Assembly: GCF_020921035.1 (NCBI RefSeq)
Contig: NC_063157.1
Location: 8,096,001-8,160,000 of the forward strand
Direction of reading: 5' to 3'
DNA: 64,000 nt
From: Rhodamnia argentea
Lineage: Eukaryota > Streptophyta > Magnoliopsida > Myrtales > Myrtaceae
The translations under genes and the position numbers were made by a program. Position 1 is the first letter of the stretch. Each line of letters opens with the position of its first letter. Of this stretch, positions 48,516 through 62,235 are shown in pieces. The notes below the pieces were generated by a model that searched no databases, was not told the DNA's origin, and worked only from the letters and a program-made list of their open reading frames with translations.

Positions 48516-49329
48516 AGAATGTTCATTCTATAACCTTTATCTGAAAACACTTAGTGAAACCTCATCAACTACAAGTGTGATTTTGTGATCATCAAAATAT
48601 GTGAGTAAAGCACAAAGGGCATAGAGGAGATCTCTCAACACGTATAACGTAGCCCCGTCGAGCTCTTCTTACCTACATGACTCAAACCCCCACCTCTTAC
48701 GTCCGTCTCGTGCATGCAATCATCCCTTAAATTGAATTAGATGCTGAATACCACTCATTTAGAAGGTCCCATTGGATTAAACATGTTGACTTGAATCTTA
48801 GGCCCCTTTGTTTTATGAGAAAAACTTCTAGAAAATTGTTTTTCAGATATTTCGACATTTGGTTCGCGGAAAATAAACTAACCTAAAAAACATTTTCCAC
48901 TCATGAAAAGAACTCTTTCAAAAGTGGACAAAAATATTTTCCTCTTTCTGATAAAAGGAAAACATTTTCTCTCATTTTTCTCCTTCGATTTCTTTACATT
49001 CAAATCTTTTATATTATTTATTTATTTATATTTATATTTATTTTTTTTCTTTTCTCCCTCTTCCTCCACCCATGGTGCCTTCCTCTTTCTTCCTCCATTG
49101 ACCACGGACCTCGGCGTAGCCGACAGGCTGGCAACCGGGCATGATGTAGGACGACGAGCTCGAGGCTTGACCTGTTTTGGCAATCTCCAATCTAGGTGAG
49201 CTTGAGACGCCGGGATTGGCTGAGCCTCGCGCTTGCCGGTGGTCGGTCAAAACCAAAGGGAAAATAAAAAAATGAAAAAAAGAAAAAAATAATTACAAAT
49301 GGATTTTTTTTTTAAATAAAAGCAAACCA
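48516..49329. other. spacer with foldback fragment
   Basis: About 48800-49320 resembles one arm and core of the AGGCTCC-type element (GGCCCCTTTGTTTTATGAG near 48803; GC-rich core 49070-49250). No gene is supported. Confidence 0.4.
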
Positions 49330-52300
49330 AAGCCATTGCTTATTTGAAAGAGACACCGCAACACCTTCCTCCACTACAAATTCCATCTATCGGCAAAAGA
49401 ATCCTTGAGATAGATGCTAATAATAAATATTGGACAGCTATTCTCCTTGAAGAAATCAATGGTAAGCGTCACATTTGTGCTTACAAAATTGGACGTTTCA
49501 CTCCTGTAGAAATTCACTACCATTCCACTTTCAAAGATATCCTTACTGTCAATTGTGGAATCAAGAAGTTTGAATTCTATCTCATTGGACATCATTTTCT
49601 CGTAGAAATGGATATGTTCTCCTTCCTTGAGATGTTGAAGTTCAAACAAAAACAAATCCCTCATCCTCGGTTGCTAAGGTGGGCATAATAGTTTTCAAAA
49701 TATTCCTTTGATACTAAAGATCTTGCATGAAGCAAAAATATTCTTGCAGATTTCTTGTCCGGACCCAAGCAACCGGTTTCCTCAATCAACATGTTTGTCA
49801 AAAAAGAACCCATGCGTGACACTTTCCGTGTTGTTGATTTGAGAGAAAACCAATGGAATTCCCACAAATACCCCCCAAAGGTTCCAGATCTGATTCGAGT
49901 TAACCAACTTGATCAAAACCTCAAAACCCAATTTTGGCATTACTATTACCATATGTTTAAAGATTATAGTGGTTTAATGTTCAAACTCAATGGCCTTCAT
50001 TCTCACTACCCATTCATTCACCCTATGAAATGGACACTAGACTTTGAATTTCTTGAAGAACTCAAATGGATATTTTGGTACATGTTTAATATGTACGTGA
50101 TAGCTATTGAGTTTTCCACAAACAAAATCATCAGAAGTTTGTCCAAAGCCCTCATGGGAGACTACACTAACCAGAAAAATATGATTGACATGTTATTTTG
50201 ATTTCAGCCCTTTTGCCCTTGGAGAGAATTGTTCAAATCACAACGGCATGAAAGAAGACCCGAACTAGAGAGACACACTATCATGTTTTTCCACAAACCT
50301 TGGACGTTCATCACAACCACGGGAGATGTGAGATGTGATGCTGCACAAGTTGGAACAACCACATGCAAGCCTCGGCTCATTCGGCAATTTGTTCGTGTTC
50401 ACGGAACCTTGTCAAGTTCTATCTTATCAAACCTTCATGAATATCGAGGTCTCCGGAGGATTTTGTGCCAAGGAAATCGCACTATTCCCCCAGAAATATG
50501 GCCATTTGAAGTAACATACGTTTCACGGGATCAAGTTCACATGCATGACAAGACTCGAAAAGCATTGCAGACTTTTTACCAAAATCAACCAAACTCCTCA
50601 ATGGATATGGATTCTCGGGATCCATGGGGAGGTCCGATCTCCTAAGACTCATATGCTTTCAGCTCCCAAAATATTTCATCCGGCTCCCAAGATATTCCAT
50701 CCAGCTCCACATATTAGCAAGTCCGGCCGGATCCGGAATTAGATGCGAAAATAGACAAGTAGAAAGAAAAATGTCTTTTGCGAGCCTACAAGAGAGAAAG
50801 AGATGGCCCAAACAGCTCAAACTCGGATGATGCTAATTATTATCCTTCATAATCGTGTGCTGCAATGATTATGTCCTTTGGTTGGCTTTTCAGTATCTCG
50901 AGAAAAGAAGTATCGGTTTATGTCGGCCACATGTATGTACTACGTCTATGTAATAATTGGCCCATGTCCGCCAAAAGTTCTTGAGCCATTATTATGTACA
51001 TTTGTCAAGGGCGAGTTGTTCGTGTTCACATAACCTTGTCAAGTTCTATCTTATCAAACCTTCATGAATATCAAGGTCTCCAGAGGATTTTGTGCCAAGG
51101 AAATCGCACTATTCCTCCAGAAATATGGCCATTGAAGTAACATACGTTTCACGGGATCAAGTTCACATGCATGACAAGACTCGAGAAGCATTGCAGACTT
51201 TTCACCAAAATCAACAAAACTCCTCAATGGATATGGATTCTCAAGATCCATGGGGAGGTCCAGTCTCCCAAGACTCATATGCTTTCAGCTCCCAAAATAT
51301 TTCATCCGGCTCCCAAGATATTCCATCCAGCTCCACATATTAGCAAGTCCAGCCGGATCCGGAATTAGATGTGAAAATAGACAAGTAGAAAGAAGAACGT
51401 CTTTTGCGAGCCTACAAGAGAGAAAGAGATGGCCCAAACAGCTCAAACTCGGATGATGCTAATTATTATCCTTCATAATCGTGCGCTGCAATGATTACGT
51501 ATTTTGGTTGGCTTTTCAGTATCTCGAGAAAAGAAGTATCGGTTTATGTCGGCCACATGTATGTAGTACATCTATGTAATAATTGGCCCATGTCCGCCAA
51601 AAGTTCTTGAGCCATTATTATGTACTTTTGTCAAGGGCGAGTTGTTCGTGTTCACATAACCTTGTCAAGTTCTATCTTATCAAACCTTCATGAATATCGA
51701 GGTCTCCAGAGGATTTTGTGCCAAGGAAATTGCACTATTCCCCCAGAAATATGGCCATTTGAAGTAACATATGTTTCACAGGATCAAGTTCACATGCATG
51801 ACAAGACTCGAGAAGCATTGCAGACTTTTCACCAAAATCAACCAAACTCCTCAATGGATATGGATTCTCGGGATCCATGGGGAGGTCCAGTCTCCCAAGA
51901 CTCATATGCTTTCAGCTCCCAAAATATTTCATCCAGCTCCCAAGATATTCCATTTAGCTCCACATATTAGCAAGTCCAGCTAGATCCAGAATTAGATGCG
52001 AAAATAGACAAGTAGAAAGAAGAACGTCTTTTGCGAGCCTACAAGAGAGAAAGAGATGGCCCAAACAGCTCAAACTCGGATGATGCTAATTATTATCCTT
52101 CATAATCGTGTCTTGCATTGATGACTTCCTTTGGTTGGCTTTTCAGTATCTCGAGAAAAGAAGTATCGGTTTATGTCGGCCACATGTATGTATTACGTCT
52201 ATGTAATAATTGGCCCATGTCCGCCAAAAGTTCTTGAGCCATTATTATGTACTTTTGTCAAAGGCGAGTTGTTCGTGTTCACATAACCTTGTCAATTTCT

Positions 52301-53521
52301 ATCTTAACAAACCTTCATGAATATCGAGGTCTCCAGAGGATTTTGTGCCAAGGAAATCGCACTATTCCCCCCGAAATATGGCCATTTGAAGTAACATATG
52401 TTTCACAGGATCAAGTTCACATGCATGACAAGACTCGAGAAGCATTGCAGACTTTTCACCAAAATCAACCAAACTCCTCAATGGATATGGATTCTCATGA
52501 TCCATGGGGAGGTCGAGTCTCCCAAGACTCATATGCTTTCAGCTCCCAAAATATTTCATCCGGCTCCCAAGATATTCCATCCAGCTCCACATATTAGCAA
52601 GTCCGGCCGGATCCGGAATTAGATGCGAAAATAGACAAGTAGAAAGAAGAACGTCTTTTGCGAGCCTACAAGAGAGAAAGAGATGGCCCAAACAGCTCAA
52701 ACTCGGATGATGCTAATTATTATCCTTCATAATCGTGTTGTGCAATGATTACGTCCTTTGGTTGGCTTTTCGGTATCTCGGAAAAGAAGTATCGGTTTAT
52801 GTTGGCCACATGTATGTACTACGTCTATGTAATAATTGGCCCATGTCCGCCAAAAGTTCTTGAGCCATTATTATGTACATTTGTCAAGGGCGAGTTGTTC
52901 GTGTTTACATAACCTTGTCAAGTTCTATCTTATCAAACCTTCATGAATATCAAGGTCTCCAGAGGATTTTGTGCCAAGGAAATCGCACTATTCCTCCAAA
53001 AATATGGCCATTTGAAATAACATACGTTTCACGGGATCAAGTTCACATGCATGACAAGACTCGAGAAGCATTGCAGACTTTTCACCAAAATCAACCAATC
53101 TCCTCAATGGATATGGATTCTCATGATCCATGGGGAGGTCCAATCTCCCAAGACTCATATGCTTTCGGCTCCCAAAATATTTCATCCAGCTCCCAAGATA
53201 TTCCATTTAGCTCCACATATTAGCAAGTCTAGCCGGATCCAGAATTAGATGCGAAAATAGACAAGTAGAAAGAAGAACGTCTTTTGCGAGCCTACAAGAG
53301 AGAAAGAGATGGCCCAAACAGCTCAAACTCGGATGATGCTAATTATTATCCTTCATAATCGTGTGCTGCATTGATTACTTCCTTTGGTTGGCTTTTCAGT
53401 ATCTCGAGAAAAGAAGTATCAGTTTATGTCGGCCACATGTATGTATTACGTCTATGTAATAATTGGCCCATGTCCGCCAAAAGTTCTCAAGCCATTATTA
53501 TGTATTTTTGTCAAGGGCGAG
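49330..53521 (+). mobile_element. endogenous pararetrovirus-like relic 2, with amplified 3' end
   Basis: Related to relic 1 at 25380-27240. It begins inside an RNase H domain (ILEIDANNKYWTAILLEE, then HHFLVEMDMFSF and LLRWA before a stop near 49688), and continues as broken frames 49755-50201 and 50229-50645 with a stop and a frameshift between them. No RT catalytic motif, movement, coat or protease region remains, and no integrase or LTR is seen. The end of the frame plus the following non-coding DNA is repeated five times (50389-53521). A family assignment to Caulimoviridae is an inference from the RT-RNase H relationship and lack of integrase. It is defective. Confidence 0.68.
50389..53521 (+). 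repeat. five head-to-tail copies of a 626-627 bp unit
   Basis: Unit starts (TTGTTCGTGTT or slight variants) are at 50389, 51016, 51642, 52269 and 52895, and the array ends at 53521, giving unit lengths 627, 626, 627, 626 and 627. Copies look about 95% alike by eye. Each contains the last ~110 codons of the relic's broken frame up to a TAG after SSSTY, then about 300 bp of non-coding sequence with the word GGCCCATGTCCGCC. Copy 1 is continuous with upstream relic sequence; copy 5 ends sharply before a GA repeat. Confidence 0.92.
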
Positions 53522-54475
53522 TTGTCGAGGGGGAAGAGAGAGAGAGAGAGAGAGAGAGATGGATGTAGGAAGGGGGTGGCTGAAAAGATAGGAGGGGAAA
53601 AAAAGGTGGGGTCCACACAAAGTCAAATCAAGTTTAAACTTTTTGTTTATTTGAATAATATCTAGGGGCATTTTGATAATTTGACAAATGGGTACCGGTG
53701 GATCATTTGGCTCAACCGACTAAGGACAAATTTGTGATTTTCACGTTTAGGGTTCGGTTAGAGCTCGGTTCAAGCGCGAAGGGTCTCGGCACTACAACTC
53801 GGTGAATTGACTATTCTAGCTTGACTTTTTCTAATCGACGTTTCAGGACAATCCAATTATTATATCTTAAATCGTAAAAAATTCAAATTTATTTTTTAGG
53901 CTGGAATTCATGATTTAAAATTCATCGAATCCATTTTTTTACGGACGTCGAAATTCTAGGATATCACGTTGATTATCCGAGAAATGAAGGCGAGTCGCAC
54001 CGGACCGATGCACAAAGAGCTGATGTGCTGGTACCAATACATTTTCATCAGCTTTGCGATTGATTTCAATTTGCCTAAATCATCGAAGAGAAATCTGTGC
54101 CAAAGACTCACCATCCATTTTCGATTATTCTCAAAGGAGAAGATTCTCCGTGATGACGTGTCTGGACTCCAGTCCCGTAAAACCAATGCACGACCTTGTA
54201 CGTGGTGCCCTTATATGATTCACCAGATAAGCAATTAGGATGCACTTCACTTGACACAAAATTAAAGACTTGTATCACCGTACGTAACTTGTGGCTCCAT
54301 GTGGGGTGGGTGTGTGTGGTCAGGATTCAGGAAGCCCTCTGCCAATTGCCGTCTCTCTCTGGCAAGGACTCGTATATAACATAAGTGGAGAGTCGGAGAG
54401 ACGCATTCGACCCAGAAAGAAAAGAAGAAGAAGAAGAATTCAGTGGAAAAATCACATTTTAGCGAGAGAGAGAGA
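53522..54475 (+). promoter_or_regulatory. flank and promoter of SDR gene 3
   Basis: A (GA)n tract (53534-53559) is followed by unique AT-rich sequence. TATATAA lies at 54373-54379, about 97 bp before the ATG, and the leader from there (GGAGAGACGCATTCGACCC) matches SDR gene 1. No other gene seen. Confidence 0.5.
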
Positions 54476-56506
<2,031 letters not shown>

Positions 56507-58169
56507 GTCCTACTTTCTTCTGCCTATGTTCATCGTGTGGATTGACGTTGTGGGGACAAAGAAGTTTATTAATCAATAATGTCAACTGTTGTATCTAGCA
56601 ATTAATATCATCTAGAGGGGGGTGAACAGGTGATTTTGAACCAAAATGAAACTTAATGCGGAAATATAACAATTTCAAGACACGACTGAACAAAACCAGT
56701 AAGAGTACGTGTAAATAAACTAATAAAAAAAATAAGAGTTCTAGGAAGAGAAGATTGCTCGTAGTATTTATAGTGGTTCAGCTTGTTAGGCCTAGGTTCA
56801 CTCTCTTACGATGACAGTTGACTGGCGGGATTCCACTAGAATGAATTCAAGGAGGTTATAAGAGATGATACTCTCAATCGCTATTACAAATCCTTACAAT
56901 GAAATAATTTTGAGCTCTTTTTAAATAAGAATGTGAATCTGAAACACTCAGCCTTTTGAATTAAATGTTCTCTCACTCTTTCTACTGGTCGCCATGGATT
57001 AACTTTTATACTCCTTTGCTTCCAAACTAGCCGTTGGACAAACCTTCAAGGGATCGCTCTTCAATCATAGATTGAACGTCATCAATCGTAATTGAACGAG
57101 ACTGTATCTCAAGAAAATATGGTAGCCGTTTGAGTAGAGTCTGAACTCTTCAGATTCGGTTGCCCATACAACCAAATATTTATTTTCTAAAAGTAGAGTG
57201 AATCAACTAAATAGCAATTCTTCATTTCTGGAAAGTGATATCCAATCGTAGATATTCTCCTGATTTGATTGAAGAATAATCTTGTCAATCAAATATCACA
57301 AACTTTCGAAAAAAATACCGCCAATATCGGAAACCTACCAAACGTGGGTCTTGGGAATCTGTTTAGAAAATATCGCAGAATCTAAAGTATATTCAGAAGC
57401 AGTCTTTAGAAGTAGACTTTTTGAATCTAAACATACTTTGAACAGTGACTACGAACTTCAATAAAATCCTTTTGACATGTCATATAAATCTTCGGAAGAC
57501 GAGTCTTCAAGTACAATATCATACTCCATCCGAACTACTTCAGAAGCAAATACATGACCACTTCCATTTAAGTATGAATGTCAGAATTAGATTAATATGA
57601 GCTTTTGTTCACTTATTCTTTTGCAATAAAGAGTTAATAACCATTGTACTGATTCTCTCCGAATAAGGATAGTTTTGTCAGAATTAAAATATTCAGAAGG
57701 AGGGTTTTCTTCGACGGCAACATCCTTGTACATTAATGTGTGTACGTAAACAATTTCTTGGTCTTACATAAGGGATAGTAGCTTCCATGCTACTTTTACG
57801 TTCTATTCTCACTCACAAAAACCTTTTCATGTAAGCCATAAATCTATTTAAGGATATCAATCTCGTTCTAAATTTTTAAATTTTACCAATGTAAATTTTA
57901 ATATTTTTTAATTTTTTCTAAAAATTTTAATAGGAAGGTTCACTCATTATTGACCGTCTTACATGGTATAAGTGAGATTTTGTAGAACTATTGTCAACTG
58001 TTCTAAAAGCTTGATGTGTTAGATAAAAGCGTGGTTTATTATTTAAATATTTTAATACCATGATCATTTTTTTTATTTTCACCGTCAATTTTCCCACACA
58101 AAAAAGACGTCTTTTTTTTTTTTGTATAATGTCCTAAACTAAACCTTACCTTTTTTTTTTTTTCCACTT
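56507..58169. other. 3' flank of SDR 3 with inserted unknown sequence
   Basis: 56507-56570 and 57725-58060 align with SDR 3' flanks of the other units. Between them (about 56580-57720) is unrelated AT-rich DNA containing TCTAGAGGGGGGTGAACAGG near 56610, a word I associate with a common plant repeat I cannot name. No gene is supported. Confidence 0.4.
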
Positions 58170-59035
58170 TCGTGATTACGTAAGAGAGGCGTGTGGTTCC
58201 TCTCGTGCTAACTTCGTGGGTGCCGGTTGCTGGGAACAAAACGTGTGTTTCTTAGGAAAAAAAAATTATGTTAGCTAAAAGTTTTAAAATTTGTCATGAA
58301 AGTGTAATTGAGTTATAATATTTATAAAAGTGCAATCGAGTCCTTTCGTTAATTCCGTTCAATTGACTAACGAAAAATGCTCATGTGGTTTTTTTCATTT
58401 TTTTCTCTTCTATGTGGCAATGACGTAGCTAAAATGACGTCATTTTAATCCAAATCTAATTTTTTAATACAATTTGTATTTAAATTGATTTTAAAAAAGT
58501 ATAAAAAAAAATAGAACCATACACAACCCAGACTCAGGTCTGACGAAGGCCTGGCTACTCCCGCCAACCACTTCCCCACCTTCATGTGCCCTTTCCAGTG
58601 ATGGTGGGGCGGTGGCGGTGAGGGCTTTGAAGCACTAGCCACTAGTTCTGATTTTTTTTAATCTTATTTTTAAGTTAATTGACATAAAAAATATAAAAAA
58701 TCATATTTATAACAAAATGACGTCATTTTGGCCAGACTATCGACACATAGGAGAGATAAAATACTTAAAAAAATTAGTTAAGTGGGCATTTTTCGTTAAT
58801 CAAATTGGACGGAGTAAACGGAATGACTCAATTGTATCAATTTGACAAATTTTAAGACTTAATTATACTATTTTGCAAATTTGAAAACTTAATTGCACGA
58901 ACTCAATTGCACTGTCACAACAAATTTTAAGATTTCTAGTCAATATATCCTTTTTTTTTTTTTTTCCTAAGGAACACACGCCTCTCTTCCCCAGCAGTCA
59001 GCACTCACGAAGCGACCCTCACCACGGGCTTAACC
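58170..59035. mobile_element. foldback element with ACGTCATTTT core
   Basis: Long inverted arms: GAGAGGCGTGTGGTTCC...TTTCTTAGGAAAAAAA on the left (58183-58265) against TTTTTTCCTAAGGAACACAC and GCCTCTC on the right (58960-58988). Inner words AAAATGACGTCATTTT occur in both halves (58430-58445 and 58716-58731), as do CGTTAATTCCGTTCAA and its inverse. The arms flank a short GC-rich core (58520-58630). Non-coding. Confidence 0.65.
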
Positions 59036-59173
59036 AACTCGACCCTTTGAAAACGTCATCGTCGTCCTCAATTCACCAACGTCTCTGTAAATCGGAGTCA
59101 CCACCATTGCTCTGCTTCTTGAGAGGGAGAAAGGCGAGGGCGAAAAGAGCATCGAGCTTTAAGCTTCAGTCCA

Positions 59174-59626
59174 ATGGCCATGTCTTTTAGCTTCACGGCG
59201 ACCAGGGACTAGTACCTCCGCTTCTCCTTCTCGCAGCACCGACCTCAGCGACGGCACGTTCATGAACTGTCGGGTCCACAAGACCCTCAACCCAGTGAGG
59301 CCCAACCTCCTCATCCTCCCCCTCCCACAGCATCGGAGCCTAGGGAATGTGGTGGCTGAACGACTTTGTCCAGCCGCTTCCGGCGTGTGCTTCCCCGACT
59401 TCGTCTTCTTCGCAGACTCCTACAGGATGAGGCCCGAGCGGAGCGCGCAGTTCCAAGCCCAGTGGGCAGTTGGTCTAACGGAGGCAATTGGTGGAAAGAA
59501 GATGAATGTGGTGGGGATGAGCAACGGAGGGCCCGTAACAACATGGCGGTTCAATTGGGACAGAGGGTCGATAAATTGGTGCTGATTTGCGCCACAGGGT
59601 GCTCGGGGAAGGAGGACGTGAACTAG
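59174..59626 (+). pseudogene. alpha/beta-hydrolase fold gene fragment
   Basis: The ATG at 59174 starts MAMSFSFTATRD, a start typical of plant alpha/beta-hydrolases of this family, then meets a stop at once (TAG near 59210). Other frames carry PNLLILPLPQH (59300s), FPDFVFFADSYRMRPERSAQ and NVVGMSNGG with the nucleophile-elbow Ser (GxSxG); then a frameshift leads to ARNNMAVQLGQRVDKLVLIC. The downstream Asp and His parts are missing. No introns are visible in the remaining piece. It is a truncated, frameshifted pseudogene next to the right arm of a foldback element. Confidence 0.75.
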
Positions 59627-60851
59627 ATGAACGGTGAATAATAACCACAAAACAAAAAAAGAAAAAAAAGAGTGTCCAGTAAACAAGATAAAAACAAATA
59701 GTTTTGTCCATCTCAAATCACCGTTAGTTAAAACTGCCAACCACGATTGAACCGCTACATCAACATTAGACGTAAACTAATAAAAATGATTATGTTAAAA
59801 TTTCACGAAAAAATTTGGGATTACAGTAATAAAATAGAAAAATTACGATTAAATTGATATTTCTACAATAAATTTAAAATGTTTGGTAATATCTCCCTCA
59901 CTTGTTATTCCCACTTTCAAGCCTCCTCGAAACTATGTATTATGTTTATGCAATTGGCTAAAATTGAAGTTTATGTACCCGACAAGCAATGATTGACACG
60001 GATAAGACGGTTCAATGAACTTATCAAATAAAAAGCTATGATTCATTTTTCGATTTTTTGCTGGCTTCATCCAAAACATTATTTATCGATTTAAATAGGT
60101 AAGTAATTCCTCGAAATTATTAATGAACGTTCCAATTATTAGGAAATTTCAATTCGAAAAATTAGAGTAAAAAGTTGTTCACAATGTATATTGACTCATC
60201 TCGTTAATGTAGATTAGACATACGTTTTAATGATAGATTTTGCAAAAACATCAAAGATTTTCAACAAAAAACAGTACAAATGAAAATAGCATATAATTTT
60301 TTTATAGTTTCAAAATGTTTTTTGAAGGATTGTTCACAGTACAAATTTTAATCTTAGAAGAGATTCGGCAGAAATAATTATATGTGGAAGTGGAACTATT
60401 GTAATCATGCTATATACACGGTACCTCTAATTAACGAGAAAATTGTCAAAAAAAGTCGTGAAGCTATTTTTTATCGGTTTAACTCTAAACATTTTCACGT
60501 TTTTTCAATCGAGTCTATCTGATTAATTTTGAACAGAAATCGCTAACGTGAGCGCGAAAATGTTTAGGAAACAATTGACACAGTTAAAATATTTAGGACT
60601 AAATTAGAAAAAGTGCAATAGATTTAATTTTTCCCCTCTAGTTAATATGACTACGCCAAAGAAGTAAAAATAAAATAAGATTTATTGGTAGATTTATACG
60701 GCCATCTTTGTTGGATATACAAAAGGGTTGGGACGATTTCAATGTATAGTGAGATGATGATATTACAAGATGCCGTATCCCGTGTAATGTCTTTAGCATT
60801 ATGTATTCACGGAGTTCTTATTATTTGCACATACAGATTCTTTCATGAGCC

Positions 60852-60853
<2 letters not shown>
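59627..60853. repeat. SDR flank duplicate (unit 4) with a small foldback MITE
   Basis: 59885-60000 matches the SDR 3' flanks (TTATTCCCACTTTCAAGCC, ATGCAATTGGCTAAAATTG, GACAAGCAATGATTGACACG). About 60440-60645 is a ~200-bp GTCCTAAA-type foldback (GAAAATTGTCAAAAAAAGTC on the left; ATTTAGGACTAAATTAG on the right). 60650-60710 again matches 37920-37970. No exon is seen. Confidence 0.5.
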
Positions 60854-60896
<43 letters not shown>

Positions 60897-62235
60897 AACA
60901 CTTCGTGCTTTTATGCCATCGACTTCAATTATAAATCCACTATTATGGTTTAGGTTGAGGGACAAAGATGATGATTTAAGCTCAGTTTGTTTCGCTGAAA
61001 ATGTGATATTTTTAAATTTTTTTGAGAAATTATTTTTCAGGAAAATGACAATATTTTTGGTGTTTGATTGAGACTTGAAAATGAACTGAAAAATATTTTT
61101 CGTCGTTTGGTAAGAAAAATCTATTTGATTTTCCGCGTCTGTCGTTTAGCCGGAAATTACCGATATAAACGCCGACCATTTTACATGATACCGTTTGCTC
61201 TAAGGCAAACAATTTTTATAAAATTTCTAAGGAAAATTCAAAATTTTAAATAATTTTTATTTTATTTTATTTTATTTTATTTTATTTTCTAAGGTTAAAG
61301 CACTTTCAAAATTGGAGAAAATGATTTACTCTTCTTGAAAAGCGAAAATCATTATCCCTCTCTTTCTTTCCTGCATTCCTTCACATTCATTTTCTTCATA
61401 ATTTCTTTATAATTTTTTTTTTTTGTAGTTTCTTTCGTTTCTTTTTTCCTCTTCTTTGGTCGATCGTTGGCGACCGTCTATAGATGTGGGCTCGCTAGAA
61501 GCCTGCAAGCTTGGAGCTTGGTAGGGGCCGACGAGCTTGCCCAGCCTTTGTGGAGAAATAAAAAGTTGAGTGAATTGTTTTATTGCTGACGTGGAGAATC
61601 AGCACTACCTAATATTTTTTTGGTTGTAATATTGTTCTAGATAACGTGCATAAACTTATTTATGACTTTATTAGGTGTCTGAAACAAATTGTTTATTTTT
61701 GTTTTTTATTTAAAAATACATATCATAGCAAAATTGGTTTAATAGCCCAAGTTAGGACTATCCATGCTCGAAAAACTCATTCCGAGCCGGGCGTGTCAGA
61801 TTGCGTGAGCTCGAGCTCACTGGATATGGCGGGGCTTGACCTCGTGAGATCGGTTGTCGAGGCCCGACAACTAGTGGAGGAAGAACGAAAATGAAAAGAA
61901 GAAAAAGAAATAAAATATAAAACAAAATATTAAAAATCATAGATGAGCAATTTCGAAGAGTGTTTTCATCTTTTTAGATTTAGGAATTTACTTTTCTAAT
62001 TTTATGTATGAATTGATTAAGTCATTTTAGGCAAATCAAACGAATGAAAGTCCTAAATACTAATTCCCAAAAAATACTTTCATTTAAACAAACGCATCGC
62101 AAGTGATTGCCAGTGCTTTTGAATCCGATAAAATAGACAACTAATTTCATTGCCACTTAAAATTCTATGTGATGAAGTTGAGGAGACACTTTATTAGAGA
62201 GCACAATTTGTTCAGAGCATGGGGAGAAGAACACG
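60854..62235. repeat. decayed fourth SDR unit: intron 1 remains only
   Basis: From the CT repeat (60854-60895) onward the sequence follows intron 1 of the SDR pseudogene: AACACTTCGTGCTTTTATGC against AACACTTCATTCTTTTATGC at 44323; ATAAATCCACTATT; then 61630-61770 against 46340-46460 (TTATGACTTTATTAGG), and 62140-62225 against 46480-46565. Neither exon 1 before it nor exons 2-5 after it are present. So this is an SDR copy reduced to intron sequence. Confidence 0.6.

Noticed and set aside
50624-52710. Repeated 68-codon and 116-codon frames as a gene family
   Set aside because: They are the same piece of the pararetrovirus-like relic repeated every 626-627 bp, not independent genes.
50389-53521. 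CRISPR-like or satellite array
   Set aside because: Units are long direct repeats without unique spacers in plant DNA; it is a tandem duplication of relic sequence.
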